Part shown: piece by piece, positions 19,719 to 29,407 of the stretch
How positions within the stretch are numbered: position 1 is the first letter of the stretch
How the letters are laid out: each line of letters starts with the position of its first letter
Assembly: GCF_900444995.1 (NCBI RefSeq)
Contig: NZ_UAPQ01000001.1
Location: 372,001-436,000, forward strand
Origin: Actinomyces bovis
GTDB lineage: Bacteria; Actinomycetota; Actinomycetes; Actinomycetales; Actinomycetaceae
Reading direction: 5' to 3'
Length of the DNA stretch: 64,000 nt
Position numbers and translations under genes: made by a program
The notes under the pieces: model-generated
Told to the model about the DNA's origin: nothing
What the model saw: only the letters and a program-made list of their open reading frames with translations
Database searches by the model: none

Positions 19719-19822
19719 GGTTGGCCTTTGCATTGAGTAGGGTGTGCGCAGATGGTGCGGGGAAGGGGGCCATGGACCTCATGGATTACGTCGTCGTGGT
19801 CCGGGCCCACAACGCGATCCAC

Positions 19823-19841
19823 TTAGGCGAGGCTAACCTGT
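19823..19841 (-). promoter_or_regulatory. DtxR/IdeR-type iron box upstream of the ABC pair
   Basis: Plus-strand TTAGGCGAGGCTAACCTGT matches 15 of 19 positions of the DtxR/IdeR consensus, including the central AGGCTAACCT. It sits just downstream of the predicted -10 of the minus-strand ABC promoter, where bound repressor would block transcription when iron is plentiful. It could also affect the divergent valS promoter, but that is less likely. Confidence 0.75.
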
Positions 19842-19845
19842 AAAC

Positions 19846-19875
19846 ATTATCGTCGTCTATGCCGAATAGGCGCAA
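19846..19875 (-). promoter_or_regulatory. Promoter of the ABC transporter pair
   Basis: On the minus strand TTGCGC (19875-19870) and GATAAT (19851-19846) are 18 bp apart. The predicted start point falls inside the DtxR-type box. Confidence 0.6.
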
Positions 19876-19992
19876 AGGGGGCGACCACCGCCGCAATTCC
19901 CGTTGTGACGCCCCGGCTCCGTATTCCACCTCACAGGCCCTCCTCCCGGCCCGCTGGCGGAGGCGCGTCCGGCGCATGACAGAATCGGGCCC

Positions 19993-22779
19993 ATGTCTGG
20001 ATTCGCCTCCTCTCCTCGCCTCCTGCCCTCCGCTGTCCGCAGTCCCCGCGTGCCCGCGCGGGTCAGCACTGACGGACTGGAGGCCACCTGGGGCCAGCGC
20101 TGGGAGGAGCAGGGGCTCTACGCCTACGACCGCAGCGCTGAGCGTGCACAGACCTTCTCCATCGACACCCCGCCGCCCACCGCTTCCGGCTCCCTGCACG
20201 TGGGCCACGTCTTCTCCTACACCCACACGGACACGGTAGCCCGCTACCAGCGCATGCGCGGCAAGGCGGTCTTCTACCCGATGGGCTGGGATGACAACGG
20301 TCTGCCTACCGAACGCCGGGTCCAGAACTACTACGGCGTGCGCTGCGACCCCACCCTGCCCTACGACCCCGACTTCCAGCCCCCCTTCGAAGGCGGTGAA
20401 GGCAAGTCGATTAAGGCCAAGGACCAGGTGCCGGTCTCACGCCGCAACTTCGTGGAGCTGTGCGAACGCCTGACCGTGCAGGACGAGGCCCAGTTCGAGG
20501 AGCTGTGGCGCTACCTGGGCCTAAGCGTGGACTGGAAGCAGACCTACCAGACTATTGGTGCGCGTGCCCGCAAGGTGGCTCAGGCAGCTTTCCTGCGCAA
20601 CCTGGCGCGGGGCGAGGCCTACCAGGCCGCCGCCCCTGGCCTGTGGGACGTCACCTTCCAGACGGCGGTTGCCCAGGCCGAGTTGGAATCCCGCGAATAC
20701 CCAGGCTTCTACCACCGTTTGGCTTTCCACGTGGTCGACGCCGCTGCCGCCGCTGCCGCCAAGGCCGCTGGCGCTCCCATCGAGGGCGAGTTAGACATCT
20801 GCATTGAGACCACCCGCCCCGAGTTGCTGCCCGCCTGCGTCGCCCTGGTAGCTCACCCGGATGACGAGCGCTTCAAGCCACTTTTCGGCACTGCGATCGC
20901 TTCCCCGGTCTTCGGCGTCGAGGTGCCGGTCCTGCCGCACCCAGCCGCGGAGATGGACAAGGGTGCGGGCATCGCCATGTGCTGCACCTTTGGTGACACC
21001 ACGGATATTGACTGGTGGCGCGACCTCAAGCTGCCGCTGCGGGCGGTGCTGCGCAAGGATGGCCGCCTGGAAGCTGAAACCCCCGAGTGGATCACTGCAG
21101 CCAAGGGCCGTGAGGTCTACGCCCAGATGGCTGGCAAGACCACCTTCTCCGCCCGGGAGGTGCTGGTCAAGGAACTGGCCGCCTCCGGAGAGATGCGCGG
21201 CGAGCCGGTCAAGACGCTCCGCCAGACTAACTTCTTTGAAAAAGGCGACAAGCCCTTGGAGATCGTCACCTCCCGCCAGTGGTACATCCGCAACGGCGGC
21301 AAGCCCTGGACCAACCTCGCCTCCGGCACAGACCTAAATGAGGAGCTCATTGGCCGTGGCCAAGCCCTCCAGTTCCACCCTGACTTCATGCGCGTGCGCT
21401 ACGAGAACTGGGTCAAGGGACTTAACAACGACTGGTTGATCTCCCGCCAGCGTTTCTTTGGCGTGCCCTTCCCCGTCTGGTACCAGGTCGGCGCCAATGG
21501 CGAAGTCAACTACGACGCCGTAATCACCCCGGATGAGGCGGCCCTGCCAGTGGACCCCTCCAGCGACACCCCAGCCGGTTACACCGAGGAGCAGCGGGGC
21601 GTGCCCGGCGGTTTCGTCGGCGAACTGGACATCATGGACACCTGGGCAACCTCCTCCCTGTCCCCCCAGCTGGCCTGCGGTTGGCTGGACGACGAGGACC
21701 TATTCGCCCGCACCTACCCGATGGACCTGCGCCCCCAGGGCCAGGACATCATCCGTACTTGGCTGTTCTCCACGGTGGTGCGCGCCAACCTGGAGTTCGG
21801 TGCGCTGCCATGGGCGCACGCGGGTATTTCCGGCTGGATTCTGGACCCGGACCACAAGAAGATGAGCAAATCCAAGGGCAATGTGGTTACTCCCATGGCT
21901 CTGCTGGAGAAATACGGCTCTGACGCAGTGCGCTACTGGGCCGCCTCTGCTCGCCTGGGCTTGGACGCCACCTTTGATGAGGCTCAAATCAAGGTGGGCC
22001 GCCGCCTGGCAATCAAGGTGCTGAATGCCTCCAAGTTTGCCCTGTCTATGGGGGTGCCGTGGGACGCGGACGAGGCCACGCTGGCAGCGGTTCCGGCCCC
22101 GAGCCTGGACGTTTCTGAGGTTAGCGAGCCGGTGGACCGGGCGGTGCTGGCTGCGCTGGCCGACGTCGTCGACGCTGCTACTAAGGCCTTTGAAGGCTTT
22201 GAGCACGCCCGCGCCCTGGAAGTGGCGGAGTCCTTCTTCTGGACCTTCTGCGATGACTACATCGAGCTAGTTAAAGACCGCGCGAATGACTTTGACGGCA
22301 ACCATGACGCTGCCGCCATCCATTCGGCCCGCACCACGCTGGCGCTGGCGGTGGACACTTTTGTGCGCTTATTCGCCCCCTTCCTGCCTTTCGTGACTGA
22401 GGAGGTGTGGAGTTGGTACCGCACCGGTTCCGTGCACCGCGCCCCCTGGCCCACGGCTGCCGGTCTGCGGGCTGCTGCTGGTGACGCCGATCCGGCGCTC
22501 ATTGGGCACGCGGGAGCTGCGCTGGCGGCCTTGCGCAAGCTCAAGTCGGAGGCCAAGGTGAGCCAGAAGACGCCGCTTGAGTCCGTGACCCTGGCTCTGG
22601 CTGAGGGCCTGGAAGCTGCCGTGGAGGCGGTGCGCGCCGACTTGATGGAGGCCGCGAAGGTCACGGGCCCGCTGAAGCTGGTGGCTGCTGTCCCAGCTGG
22701 CGACGACGAAGCGCAGGTGTCAGTCACGGTCATCGAGCACGTGTTGGGTGAGCCCCCGGCCAAGCCCGCTAAGGCCTGA
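19993..22779 (+). CDS. valS: Valyl-tRNA synthetase
   Basis: ValS charges tRNA-Val and edits threonine. The product has the HIGH-type motif SGSLHVGHVFSY (HVGH at 69-72), PMGWDDNGLPTERRV, and the KMSKS loop KKMSKSKGNVVTP at about 623, then an anticodon-binding domain and a short C-terminal coiled arm. The DDNGLPTERR text and overall form follow the archaeal-like ValS class found in several actinobacteria. I use the ATG at 19993; CAGAAT ends seven nt earlier and there is no ribosome site, which fits a leaderless mRNA. It is divergent from the ABC pair and ends at a strong terminator. Confidence 0.95.
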   Translation: MSGFASSPRLLPSAVRSPRVPARVSTDGLEATWGQRWEEQGLYAYDRSAERAQTFSIDTPPPTASGSLHVGHVFSYTHTDTVARYQRMRGKAVFYPMGWDDNGLPTERRVQNYYGVRCDPTLPYDPDFQPPFEGGEGKSIKAKDQVPVSRRNFVELCERLTVQDEAQFEELWRYLGLSVDWKQTYQTIGARARKVAQAAFLRNLARGEAYQAAAPGLWDVTFQTAVAQAELESREYPGFYHRLAFHVVDAAAAAAAKAAGAPIEGELDICIETTRPELLPACVALVAHPDDERFKPLFGTAIASPVFGVEVPVLPHPAAEMDKGAGIAMCCTFGDTTDIDWWRDLKLPLRAVLRKDGRLEAETPEWITAAKGREVYAQMAGKTTFSAREVLVKELAASGEMRGEPVKTLRQTNFFEKGDKPLEIVTSRQWYIRNGGKPWTNLASGTDLNEELIGRGQALQFHPDFMRVRYENWVKGLNNDWLISRQRFFGVPFPVWYQVGANGEVNYDAVITPDEAALPVDPSSDTPAGYTEEQRGVPGGFVGELDIMDTWATSSLSPQLACGWLDDEDLFARTYPMDLRPQGQDIIRTWLFSTVVRANLEFGALPWAHAGISGWILDPDHKKMSKSKGNVVTPMALLEKYGSDAVRYWAASARLGLDATFDEAQIKVGRRLAIKVLNASKFALSMGVPWDADEATLAAVPAPSLDVSEVSEPVDRAVLAALADVVDAATKAFEGFEHARALEVAESFFWTFCDDYIELVKDRANDFDGNHDAAAIHSARTTLALAVDTFVRLFAPFLPFVTEEVWSWYRTGSVHRAPWPTAAGLRAAAGDADPALIGHAGAALAALRKLKSEAKVSQKTPLESVTLALAEGLEAAVEAVRADLMEAAKVTGPLKLVAAVPAGDDEAQVSVTVIEHVLGEPPAKPAKA

Positions 22780-22797
22780 GTCAGCGCTCTTTGCCAG

Positions 22798-22840
22798 GCG
22801 TGGTGTGCTTCCTACCCGGGAAGCGCACCACGCTTTATTA
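22798..22840 (+). terminator. Terminator after valS
   Basis: GCGTGGTG-T-GCTTCC pairs with GGAAGC-G-CACCACGC (15-bp stem with one internal mismatch, 6-nt loop), followed by TTTATTA. Confidence 0.88.
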
Positions 22841-22977
22841 GGCAGCTGACACTCCTTTGATCTAGCGAAAGCCCACCGCCAAGCCCTTGCTAGCTTGTGG
22901 CTTCCTACAAGGGGTGCGGAGCTATCTCTCGAAACCAGCCCAGCACATTATTTAAGCAACACTGAAAGAATATCCGC

Positions 22978-24882
22978 GTGAGTCCACTCCTATCGCGCAA
23001 AACTCAGGGAACCACCGAGCCCCCCAGCCTGGTGACCATGACCGGCGGGATCGCCTCCAGTCCCTTAACGCAGGAACCACCACAGCACTGCACTGTGCCT
23101 TGGGTGCTGGCAGACCGCGTCAAGCGCGACCCCGACTCGATCATCATCGAACGCAAGACTCATCTGGGTCGCGGCTGGCAGAAGGTGACCGCCCGTTACT
23201 TCGCGGAGGAAGTGGCGCGCACAGCCTCTGGGCTGATGGGGATGGGCCTAGAGAAGGGCCAGTCCGTGGCTCTTATGGCACGCACCTCCTACGAGTGGAC
23301 GCTGCTGGACCTGGCTATCGCTCGCGCCGGCTTGGTGAGTGTGCCGATCTATGAGACTGACTCTGCCGAGCAGGTGGAATGGATCATCAAGGACTCCGAT
23401 GTTCGGCTAGTTATCACCGACTCTGCCGCCCTAGGTGAACTGGTGCGCGGCGCCGTCAATGCCGTTTGCAAGGCCGACCCGCAGTTCCAGGAGGTCCCGG
23501 TGCTGATCCTGGCGCGTGACGCCTTGCACCGGCTAGCGGAGGCAGGCCAGCAGGTCACCCGCGCGCAGTTGGATGCCCGCACTGACTCCGTAACCACTGA
23601 TGACCTTTACTCCGTCATCTATACCTCCGGCACCACCGGTAAGCCCAAGGGCGTTGAGCTCACCCACCGCAACGCCGCCGGCCTCGCCTGGAATGGCGTC
23701 CGGTGGATCCCGGAGCTGCTGTGGACCAAGGATGCCCGCCTGCTGCTCTTCTTGCCGCTGGCACACTCTTACGCCCGCTTTTTGCAACTGCTGGCCCTGG
23801 CGGGCAACGGCGTCTTGGGTCATTCCGATCCTAAGACGCTGCTGCCGGACCTCAAGGCCTTCGCCCCGACCTACGTGCTGGCGGTGCCGCGCGTGCTGGA
23901 GAAGATCTACAACGCGGCGGACGCCAAGGCGGGCAATGGCCTGCGCCTGCGCACTTTCCGCTGGGCTGCGAAAGTTGCGATTCAGTATTCCCGTGCCCTG
24001 GACACGCCGGAGGGACCATCCAAGTCCCTGGCCGCCGGCCACCAACTGGCTGATCGCCTGGTGTACCGAAAGTTGCGCGCGCTACTCGGCCCCAATGCCA
24101 AGTACGCCATCTCTGGCGGCGGCCCCCTGGGTGAGCGTTTGGGGCATTTCTACCGGGGCGTGGGCCTGATCATCTTGGAGGGCTACGGCCTGACCGAAAC
24201 CATCGGCCCCACCTCCGTGAACCTGCCCCGGATGAACAAAATCGGCACGGTGGGTCCGCCGGTGTGCGGCAACCAGGTCCGCGTGAGCCAGGACGGGGAG
24301 ATCGAGGTGCGCGGGATCGGCGTCTTCCCCCGCTACCGAAACAATCCTCAGGCCAATGCAGAGGCCTTCACTGAGGACGGTTGGTTCCGCACCGGTGACA
24401 TCGGCACTATCGACGACGACGGCTGGATTGCCATCACCGGCCGCAAGAAGGAGCTGATTGTTACGGCTGGGGGCAAGAACGTGGCTCCGGCTGTGCTGGA
24501 GGACCGCTTGCGTGGCCACCCGTTGGTCTCCCAGGTGCTCGTCGTGGGTGACCAGAAGCCCTTCATTTCGGCGCTGATTACCTTGGACGCGGAGATGCTG
24601 CCGCAGTGGTTGAGTAATCACGGCTTGCCGGAGATGGACGTGGCCACGGCTTCCACCCACCCGCAGGTGCTGGCCAAGCTGGATCAGGCGGTGGCTCGTA
24701 CTAACCGGGCGGTTTCTCGGGCCGAGTCGATCCGCTCATACCGCGTGCTCAGCAGCGACTTTACGGAGGCAAATGGCCTGCTGACGCCGTCTCTGAAAGT
24801 GAAACGCAAGGCCGTACTAGAGCGCTTTTCCGACGTCGTTGATGACATCTACAAGTCAGTCAAGGCTGGCCCACAGGACTGA
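22978..24882 (+). CDS. Long-chain acyl-CoA synthetase (first of two tandem paralogs)
   Basis: This is an AMP-forming ligase that adenylates fatty acids and transfers them to CoA. It has the P-loop-like motif YTSGTTGKPKG at about residue 214, LEGYGLTET in the middle, GWFRTGDIG, and the C-terminal hinge ITGRKKELIVTAGGKNVAP of the FadD15-like group. It has 634 residues from a GTG behind GAAAGAAT. It has its own terminator and is followed by a close paralog on the same strand. Substrate chain length cannot be read from sequence. Confidence 0.92.
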   Translation: MSPLLSRKTQGTTEPPSLVTMTGGIASSPLTQEPPQHCTVPWVLADRVKRDPDSIIIERKTHLGRGWQKVTARYFAEEVARTASGLMGMGLEKGQSVALMARTSYEWTLLDLAIARAGLVSVPIYETDSAEQVEWIIKDSDVRLVITDSAALGELVRGAVNAVCKADPQFQEVPVLILARDALHRLAEAGQQVTRAQLDARTDSVTTDDLYSVIYTSGTTGKPKGVELTHRNAAGLAWNGVRWIPELLWTKDARLLLFLPLAHSYARFLQLLALAGNGVLGHSDPKTLLPDLKAFAPTYVLAVPRVLEKIYNAADAKAGNGLRLRTFRWAAKVAIQYSRALDTPEGPSKSLAAGHQLADRLVYRKLRALLGPNAKYAISGGGPLGERLGHFYRGVGLIILEGYGLTETIGPTSVNLPRMNKIGTVGPPVCGNQVRVSQDGEIEVRGIGVFPRYRNNPQANAEAFTEDGWFRTGDIGTIDDDGWIAITGRKKELIVTAGGKNVAPAVLEDRLRGHPLVSQVLVVGDQKPFISALITLDAEMLPQWLSNHGLPEMDVATASTHPQVLAKLDQAVARTNRAVSRAESIRSYRVLSSDFTEANGLLTPSLKVKRKAVLERFSDVVDDIYKSVKAGPQD

Positions 24883-24904
24883 CGGCCTGTTAATCGTCTA
24901 ACGC

Positions 24905-24942
24905 AATGCCGCTTAGTGGAGAATCGCTAAGCGGCATTCGTT
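24905..24942 (+). terminator. Terminator between the two acyl-CoA synthetases
   Basis: AATGCCGCTTAG (24905-24916) and CTAAGCGGCATT (24927-24938) make a perfect 12-bp stem followed by CGTTAT. The two paralogs are therefore probably transcribed separately. Confidence 0.8.
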
Positions 24943-24996
24943 ATCCCTGGCCGTGTCTGGGAGGTTTCCAGGCCCGCCACAGGCCATGCTTGGACC

Positions 24997-26925
24997 ATGA
25001 GTGACTCGCCTGCCCTGGACACCCCTAACGCCGTCCCCCACCCCACCCAGGAGGAGCAGGCGGCCACCCCACAGCCCTACGAGCCGCCGACCACCAGCGC
25101 CCGCGAGTTCTCAACCGCTTTGGCTGAGCCCATGCACGCCGGAATGACTGCGCCCTGGGCCCTCGCTCAGCGCGTGCAGCGCAACCCACAGGGAGCCCTA
25201 ATCTCCCAAAAGTCTTCCCTGGGACGCTCCTGGCGAGAGATGAGCGCCGCCGCTTTCCGGGACCGCGTCCGCGAGGTTGCAGCCGGACTCGTCGCCAAAG
25301 GCCTGCAACCGGGCGACGCGGTGGCCATCATGGCGCACACCTGTTACGAGTGGACCCTGCTGGACTTCGCCGCCTGGGAGGCCGGGCTGGTGGTGGTGCC
25401 CATCTACGAGACCTCCTCCGCCGAGCAGGCCGAATGGATCCTCACTGACGCCGACGTGCATCTAGTGGTGGTTGAGCATGAGGCCATGGAGCTCATGGTG
25501 GGTGCCCTCAAGGCCCAGAACCCTGACCTGGCAGGGTTGCAGGTTCTCTGCCTGGCACGTGAGGCGATCACCGAACTGGTGCTAGCTGGCAAGGACGTGT
25601 CCCCCAACGAGCTGGACCAGCGCACCGCGGCACTCACCAAGGACGCGCTGGCCACCATTGTCTACACCTCCGGCACCACCGGTCGTCCCAAGGGCGCTGA
25701 GCTGAGCCACGGCAACCTGATCGGCCTGGCCATGAACGGCTGCCAGTTGGTTCCTGAGGTACTGGAGGCCAAGGACGCCCGAGCGCTTCTTTTCCTGCCA
25801 TTGGCCCATGTGCTGGGCCGCTTCGTGGAGTTAGCGGTCATCTGCTCCCCCTACGGCGTCCTGGGCCACGCCCCAGACGTGAAGAATCTGGTGACGGATC
25901 TGGCCACCTTCCAGCCGACTTTCGTACCCGCAGTGCCCCGCGTCTTTGAGAAGATTTACAACGCCGCTGATGCCCAGGCTCAAGGCACCAAGCAGAAGCT
26001 CTTCCGCCTGTCAGCCAAGACCGCTATCGCCTACTCGCGCGCCCTGGACACCCCGCAGGGGCCATCGCGGGGGCTGCGTGCCCAGCACGCGGCTTTTGAC
26101 CGCCTGGTGTACCGCACGCTGCGCAATATCCTGGGCGGTAGGGTGCGGCACGTGGTCTCCGGGGGCGGACCGCTGGGTGAGCGCCTGGGGCACTTCTTCC
26201 GCGGCGCCGGGGTGACCGTACTGGAGGGCTACGGCCTGACGGAGACCTCTGCCCCCTGCTCGGTGACGCTCCCGCAGGCCACCGCGATCGGTACCGTGGG
26301 CAGTCCGCTGCCGGGCACCACCATCCGCATTGACGACGATGGCGAGATCCTCATCAAGGGCATTGGGGTCTTCCGGGGCTATCACAACAATCCGGAGGCG
26401 ACGGCGGAGGTGTTGACTGAGGACGGCTGGCTGCGCTCCGGGGACGTCGGCTCCTTCGATGAGCAGGGCTTCCTGCGAATCACGGGCCGCAAGAAGGAGT
26501 TGATTGTGACTGCGGGCGGCAAGAATGTTGCTCCGGCGGTGTTGGAGGACCGGCTGCGCGGTCACCCGCTGGTATCCCAGGTACTGGTGGTCGGTGACAA
26601 CCGACCCTGCATTGGAGCGCTGGTGACCCTGGACGCGGAGATGCTGCCGCTGTGGCTGTCCAGCCATGGCCTAGAGCAAATGGACGCGGTAGATGCTGCG
26701 GAGGATCCTCGCGTGCGCGCGGCCTTAGAGCGGGCGGTGGCGCGCGCCAATGAGGCGGTGTCCCGGGCGGAGTCCATCCGCACTTTCAAGGTGCTGCCCA
26801 CTGACTTCACGGTGGCCAACGGGCTGCTGACGCCGTCGCTGAAGGTGCGTCGGGCGGAGGCTGCCAAGCACTACGCCACAGAAATAGAGGCGCTCTACGA
26901 GCAGCCCGTCACAGCTCCTCAGTGA
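24997..26925 (+). CDS. Long-chain acyl-CoA synthetase (second of two tandem paralogs)
   Basis: This protein is colinear with its upstream neighbour over almost its full length. It has SYEWTLL-equivalent CYEWTLL, YTSGTTGRPKG at about 222, LEGYGLTETSAP, GWLRSGDVG and the near-identical hinge ITGRKKELIVTAGGKNVAP. The first ~45 residues are a Pro/Thr/Ala-rich tail unique to this copy. The pair clearly arose by tandem duplication. CATGCT ends six nt before the ATG with no ribosome site, so it may be leaderless. It converges on the chorismate mutase gene, with 2 nt between the stops. Confidence 0.92.
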   Translation: MSDSPALDTPNAVPHPTQEEQAATPQPYEPPTTSAREFSTALAEPMHAGMTAPWALAQRVQRNPQGALISQKSSLGRSWREMSAAAFRDRVREVAAGLVAKGLQPGDAVAIMAHTCYEWTLLDFAAWEAGLVVVPIYETSSAEQAEWILTDADVHLVVVEHEAMELMVGALKAQNPDLAGLQVLCLAREAITELVLAGKDVSPNELDQRTAALTKDALATIVYTSGTTGRPKGAELSHGNLIGLAMNGCQLVPEVLEAKDARALLFLPLAHVLGRFVELAVICSPYGVLGHAPDVKNLVTDLATFQPTFVPAVPRVFEKIYNAADAQAQGTKQKLFRLSAKTAIAYSRALDTPQGPSRGLRAQHAAFDRLVYRTLRNILGGRVRHVVSGGGPLGERLGHFFRGAGVTVLEGYGLTETSAPCSVTLPQATAIGTVGSPLPGTTIRIDDDGEILIKGIGVFRGYHNNPEATAEVLTEDGWLRSGDVGSFDEQGFLRITGRKKELIVTAGGKNVAPAVLEDRLRGHPLVSQVLVVGDNRPCIGALVTLDAEMLPLWLSSHGLEQMDAVDAAEDPRVRAALERAVARANEAVSRAESIRTFKVLPTDFTVANGLLTPSLKVRRAEAAKHYATEIEALYEQPVTAPQ

Positions 26926-26927
26926 GT

Positions 26928-27305
26928 TCAGGCCTGCCCGACGGCGTCAGATTGGCCGTCGCGGATGGCCTCGTGGTGGCGGATGACCTCGGCGACGATG
27001 AAGGCGAAGAACTTCTCGGCGAAGACCGGGTCCAGACCGGAGTCCGTTGCCAGGGCACGCAGCCTAGCGATCTGACGCTCCTCCCGGGCCGGGTCGGCCG
27101 CAGGCAGGTCCAAGCGCGCCTTGAGCCTGCCCACCTGCTGGGTGCAGCGGAAGCGCTCAGCGAGCAGGTGCACCAGGGCGGCATCCAGGTTGTCGATGGT
27201 GGCGCGGTAGTGAGCAAGCTCTGGTGGCACCCCGGGCATGCCCCGCTCCACCTGCTCACTGCGGGCCTGCGGAACTGAGCCCACTGCGGACGCAGGGTCG
27301 CTCAT
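26928..27305 (-). CDS. Chorismate mutase, AroQ class
   Basis: The enzyme converts chorismate to prephenate on the way to phenylalanine and tyrosine. The 125-residue product is an all-helical AroQ domain: [19 protein letters not shown], then [20 protein letters not shown] with its conserved Arg/Lys, then [13 protein letters not shown]. About 25 residues precede the domain. The ATG overlaps the clpX stop as ATGA, so it is probably co-translated from the clp transcript, an odd partner for a protease chaperone. Confidence 0.88.
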   Translation of the reverse strand: MSDPASAVGSVPQARSEQVERGMPGVPPELAHYRATIDNLDAALVHLLAERFRCTQQVGRLKARLDLPAADPAREERQIARLRALATDSGLDPVFAEKFFAFIVAEVIRHHEAIRDGQSDAVGQA

Positions 27306-28591
27306 GCGGTGCGGCTCCGGCCGATCTTGGGCTTAGCGGCACCCGAGCCCGTCTCATAACGAGGAGTGCGCTTGCCAGCCACGGCGTCGGCGTCAACCAC
27401 AACACGGCCAACCTCTGGCATTGAAGGCACCTCAAACATAGCCTGTCCCAAAACTTCCTCCACGATGGAGGTCAGGCCACGGGCGCCGGTCTTGCGGGCC
27501 AGAGCCAGCTCGGCAATTGCACGCACCGCCTCTGGAGTGAAGACCAGCTCCACGCCATCGAGGCTAAACAGGTACTCATACTGGGAGACCAGAGCATTCT
27601 TAGGCTCGGTCATCACGCGCACGAGTTCGGGGATACCCAGGTCCTGCACGGTGGCGATTACCGGCAAACGCCCGATGAACTCGGGGATCAGACCAAACTT
27701 GTGCAGGTCCTCGGGGCGCACCGGGGAGTTGAAGACGTCCTTAGCGCTGTCCTTGGCCAGGGTGGCGCCGAAGCCCACTAGCTGGGTGCCGGCCTCCTTG
27801 CGTTCACGCTGGCGAACAATCTCCTCAATGCCTGCAAAAGCACCGGCGGCGATGAACAGAATATTGGTGGTATCGATTTCCAGGAAGTCCTGGTGGGGGT
27901 GCTTGCGTCCGCCCCCCGGAGGCACTGAAGCGGTAGTGCCCTCGATGATCTTCAGCAAAGCCTGCTGGACGCCCTCACCAGAGACGTCCCGGGTGATCGA
28001 CGGGTTCTCAGCCTTGCGGCCAATCTTGTCGATCTCGTCAATGTAGATGATGCCCTTCTCAGCCCGCTTGATATCTCCGTCAGCGGCCTGGATGAGCTTG
28101 AGGAGAATATTCTCCACGTCCTCACCCACGTAACCGGCCTCAGTTAAAGCGGTGGCGTCCACAATGGCGAAGGGCACGTCTAGGAGCTTGGCCAGGGTAC
28201 GAGCCAGGTGGGTTTTGCCGGTGCCGGTGGGGCCGAGCAGCAGGATGTTGGACTTGCCGAGTTCGAGGCCCTCCCCCTCAGCCACGGAGCGCTCACGCAC
28301 CTGCACGCGCTTGTAATGGTTGTACACGGCCACGCTCATAGCGCGCTTGGCGCCTTCTTGGCCAATCACGTACTGGTTTAGGAAGTCGAAGATTTCCTGG
28401 GGCTTGGGCAGTTCCAAGGGCACGCCGGCGCCGCCCTCAGCGCCCTCCTCCTCGACGATCTCATTGCACAGCTCGATGCATTCGTCGCAGATGTAGACGC
28501 CGGGGCCAGCGATGAGCTTCTTAACCTGCTTCTGGCTCTTGCCGCAGAAAGAGCATTTGAGTAGGTCGACACTCTCGGCGTTGCGTGCCAC
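27302..28591 (-). CDS. clpX: ATP-dependent Clp protease ATP-binding subunit ClpX
   Basis: ClpX unfolds tagged proteins and feeds them to ClpP. It has a zinc-binding N domain with Cys at 13, 16, 35 and 38 ([13 protein letters not shown]), Walker A GPTGTGKT at 120-127, Walker [12 protein letters not shown], the pore/sensor text [15 protein letters not shown], and the IGF-type ClpP-contact region. It has 429 residues. The GTG start has AGGGGAA upstream. It lies downstream of clpP1-clpP2 on the same strand and its stop overlaps the chorismate mutase start. Confidence 0.97.
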   Translation of the reverse strand: MARNAESVDLLKCSFCGKSQKQVKKLIAGPGVYICDECIELCNEIVEEEGAEGGAGVPLELPKPQEIFDFLNQYVIGQEGAKRAMSVAVYNHYKRVQVRERSVAEGEGLELGKSNILLLGPTGTGKTHLARTLAKLLDVPFAIVDATALTEAGYVGEDVENILLKLIQAADGDIKRAEKGIIYIDEIDKIGRKAENPSITRDVSGEGVQQALLKIIEGTTASVPPGGGRKHPHQDFLEIDTTNILFIAAGAFAGIEEIVRQRERKEAGTQLVGFGATLAKDSAKDVFNSPVRPEDLHKFGLIPEFIGRLPVIATVQDLGIPELVRVMTEPKNALVSQYEYLFSLDGVELVFTPEAVRAIAELALARKTGARGLTSIVEEVLGQAMFEVPSMPEVGRVVVDADAVAGKRTPRYETGSGAAKPKIGRSRTA

Positions 28592-28710
28592 GTAGTTCCC
28601 CTAGCTTGTTTTGGGCAGGTTACACCCCGAGGGAGCCGGGGAGCCCGGTCAGCCTATGCGTTGGGCGGCCAACGGGCCCCCGGACGCGCCGGGAACCTGG
28701 ATATCAGCCC

Positions 28711-29406
28711 TTAGGCAGAATGCGGGGAGGCGGGGGCCTTGCGTGAAGCAAGCACCTGGTCCACGATCCCGTACTCCTTGGCGGCCTGCGCCGTCAAAAT
28801 CTTGTCCCGCTCCAGGTCCTGGTGAACCTTGGCGGCGTCCTGCCCGGTGTGGGCGGCCAGGGTTTGCTCCAGCCAGCCGCGCATACGGTCGATCTCATCG
28901 GCCACGATCTCAATATCGGAGGCCTGCCCCTGGATGCCTTCCATGGCAGGCTGGTGAATCAGCACGCGAGCGTTGGGCAGGGCCAGACGGCGGCCCGGCG
29001 AGCCCGCAGCCAGAATGACGGCAGCCGCGGAGGCAGCCTGCCCCAGGCAGACGGTCTGAATCTGCGGCTTGATGTACTGCATGGTGTCGTAGATCGCCGT
29101 CAGCGCCGTGAAGGAACCGCCAGGGCTGTTGATGTACATGGTGATCAGCCCGTCAGGGTCCTGGGACTCCAGGACGAGCAGCTGCGCCATAACGTCGTCG
29201 GCGCTGGTGTCATCCACCTGCACCCCCATGAAGACAATGCGGTCCTCAAAGAGTTTGGAGTAGGCGTCCTGCCGCTTGAAACCGTAGGCGGTGCGCTCCT
29301 CAAACTGGGGCATCACATAGCGAGCCGAGGGCAAGGCTGCGGGGTTGATGCCTGCGCCAATCATCTGGCGGGCGACGGCGTCGAAGTAGGGGCGGGAGCT
29401 GGTCAT
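28711..29406 (-). CDS. clpP2: ATP-dependent Clp protease proteolytic subunit, ClpP2
   Basis: This is the second of two different ClpP subunits. Actinobacteria need both for a mixed ClpP1P2 barrel. The catalytic Ser is in GQAASAAAV (about 126), the His in LIHQPA (about 151) and the Asp in the QDLERD segment. The product has 231 residues from the ATG at 29406, one nt after the clpP1 stop codon. Upstream in-frame codons were ignored because they lie inside clpP1. Confidence 0.95.
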   Translation of the reverse strand: MTSSRPYFDAVARQMIGAGINPAALPSARYVMPQFEERTAYGFKRQDAYSKLFEDRIVFMGVQVDDTSADDVMAQLLVLESQDPDGLITMYINSPGGSFTALTAIYDTMQYIKPQIQTVCLGQAASAAAVILAAGSPGRRLALPNARVLIHQPAMEGIQGQASDIEIVADEIDRMRGWLEQTLAAHTGQDAAKVHQDLERDKILTAQAAKEYGIVDQVLASRKAPASPHSA

Positions 29407-29407
29407 A

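Noticed and set aside
16203-19733. Part of a lantibiotic or non-ribosomal peptide cluster
   Set aside because: No biosynthetic, modification or peptidase genes are next to the ABC pair.
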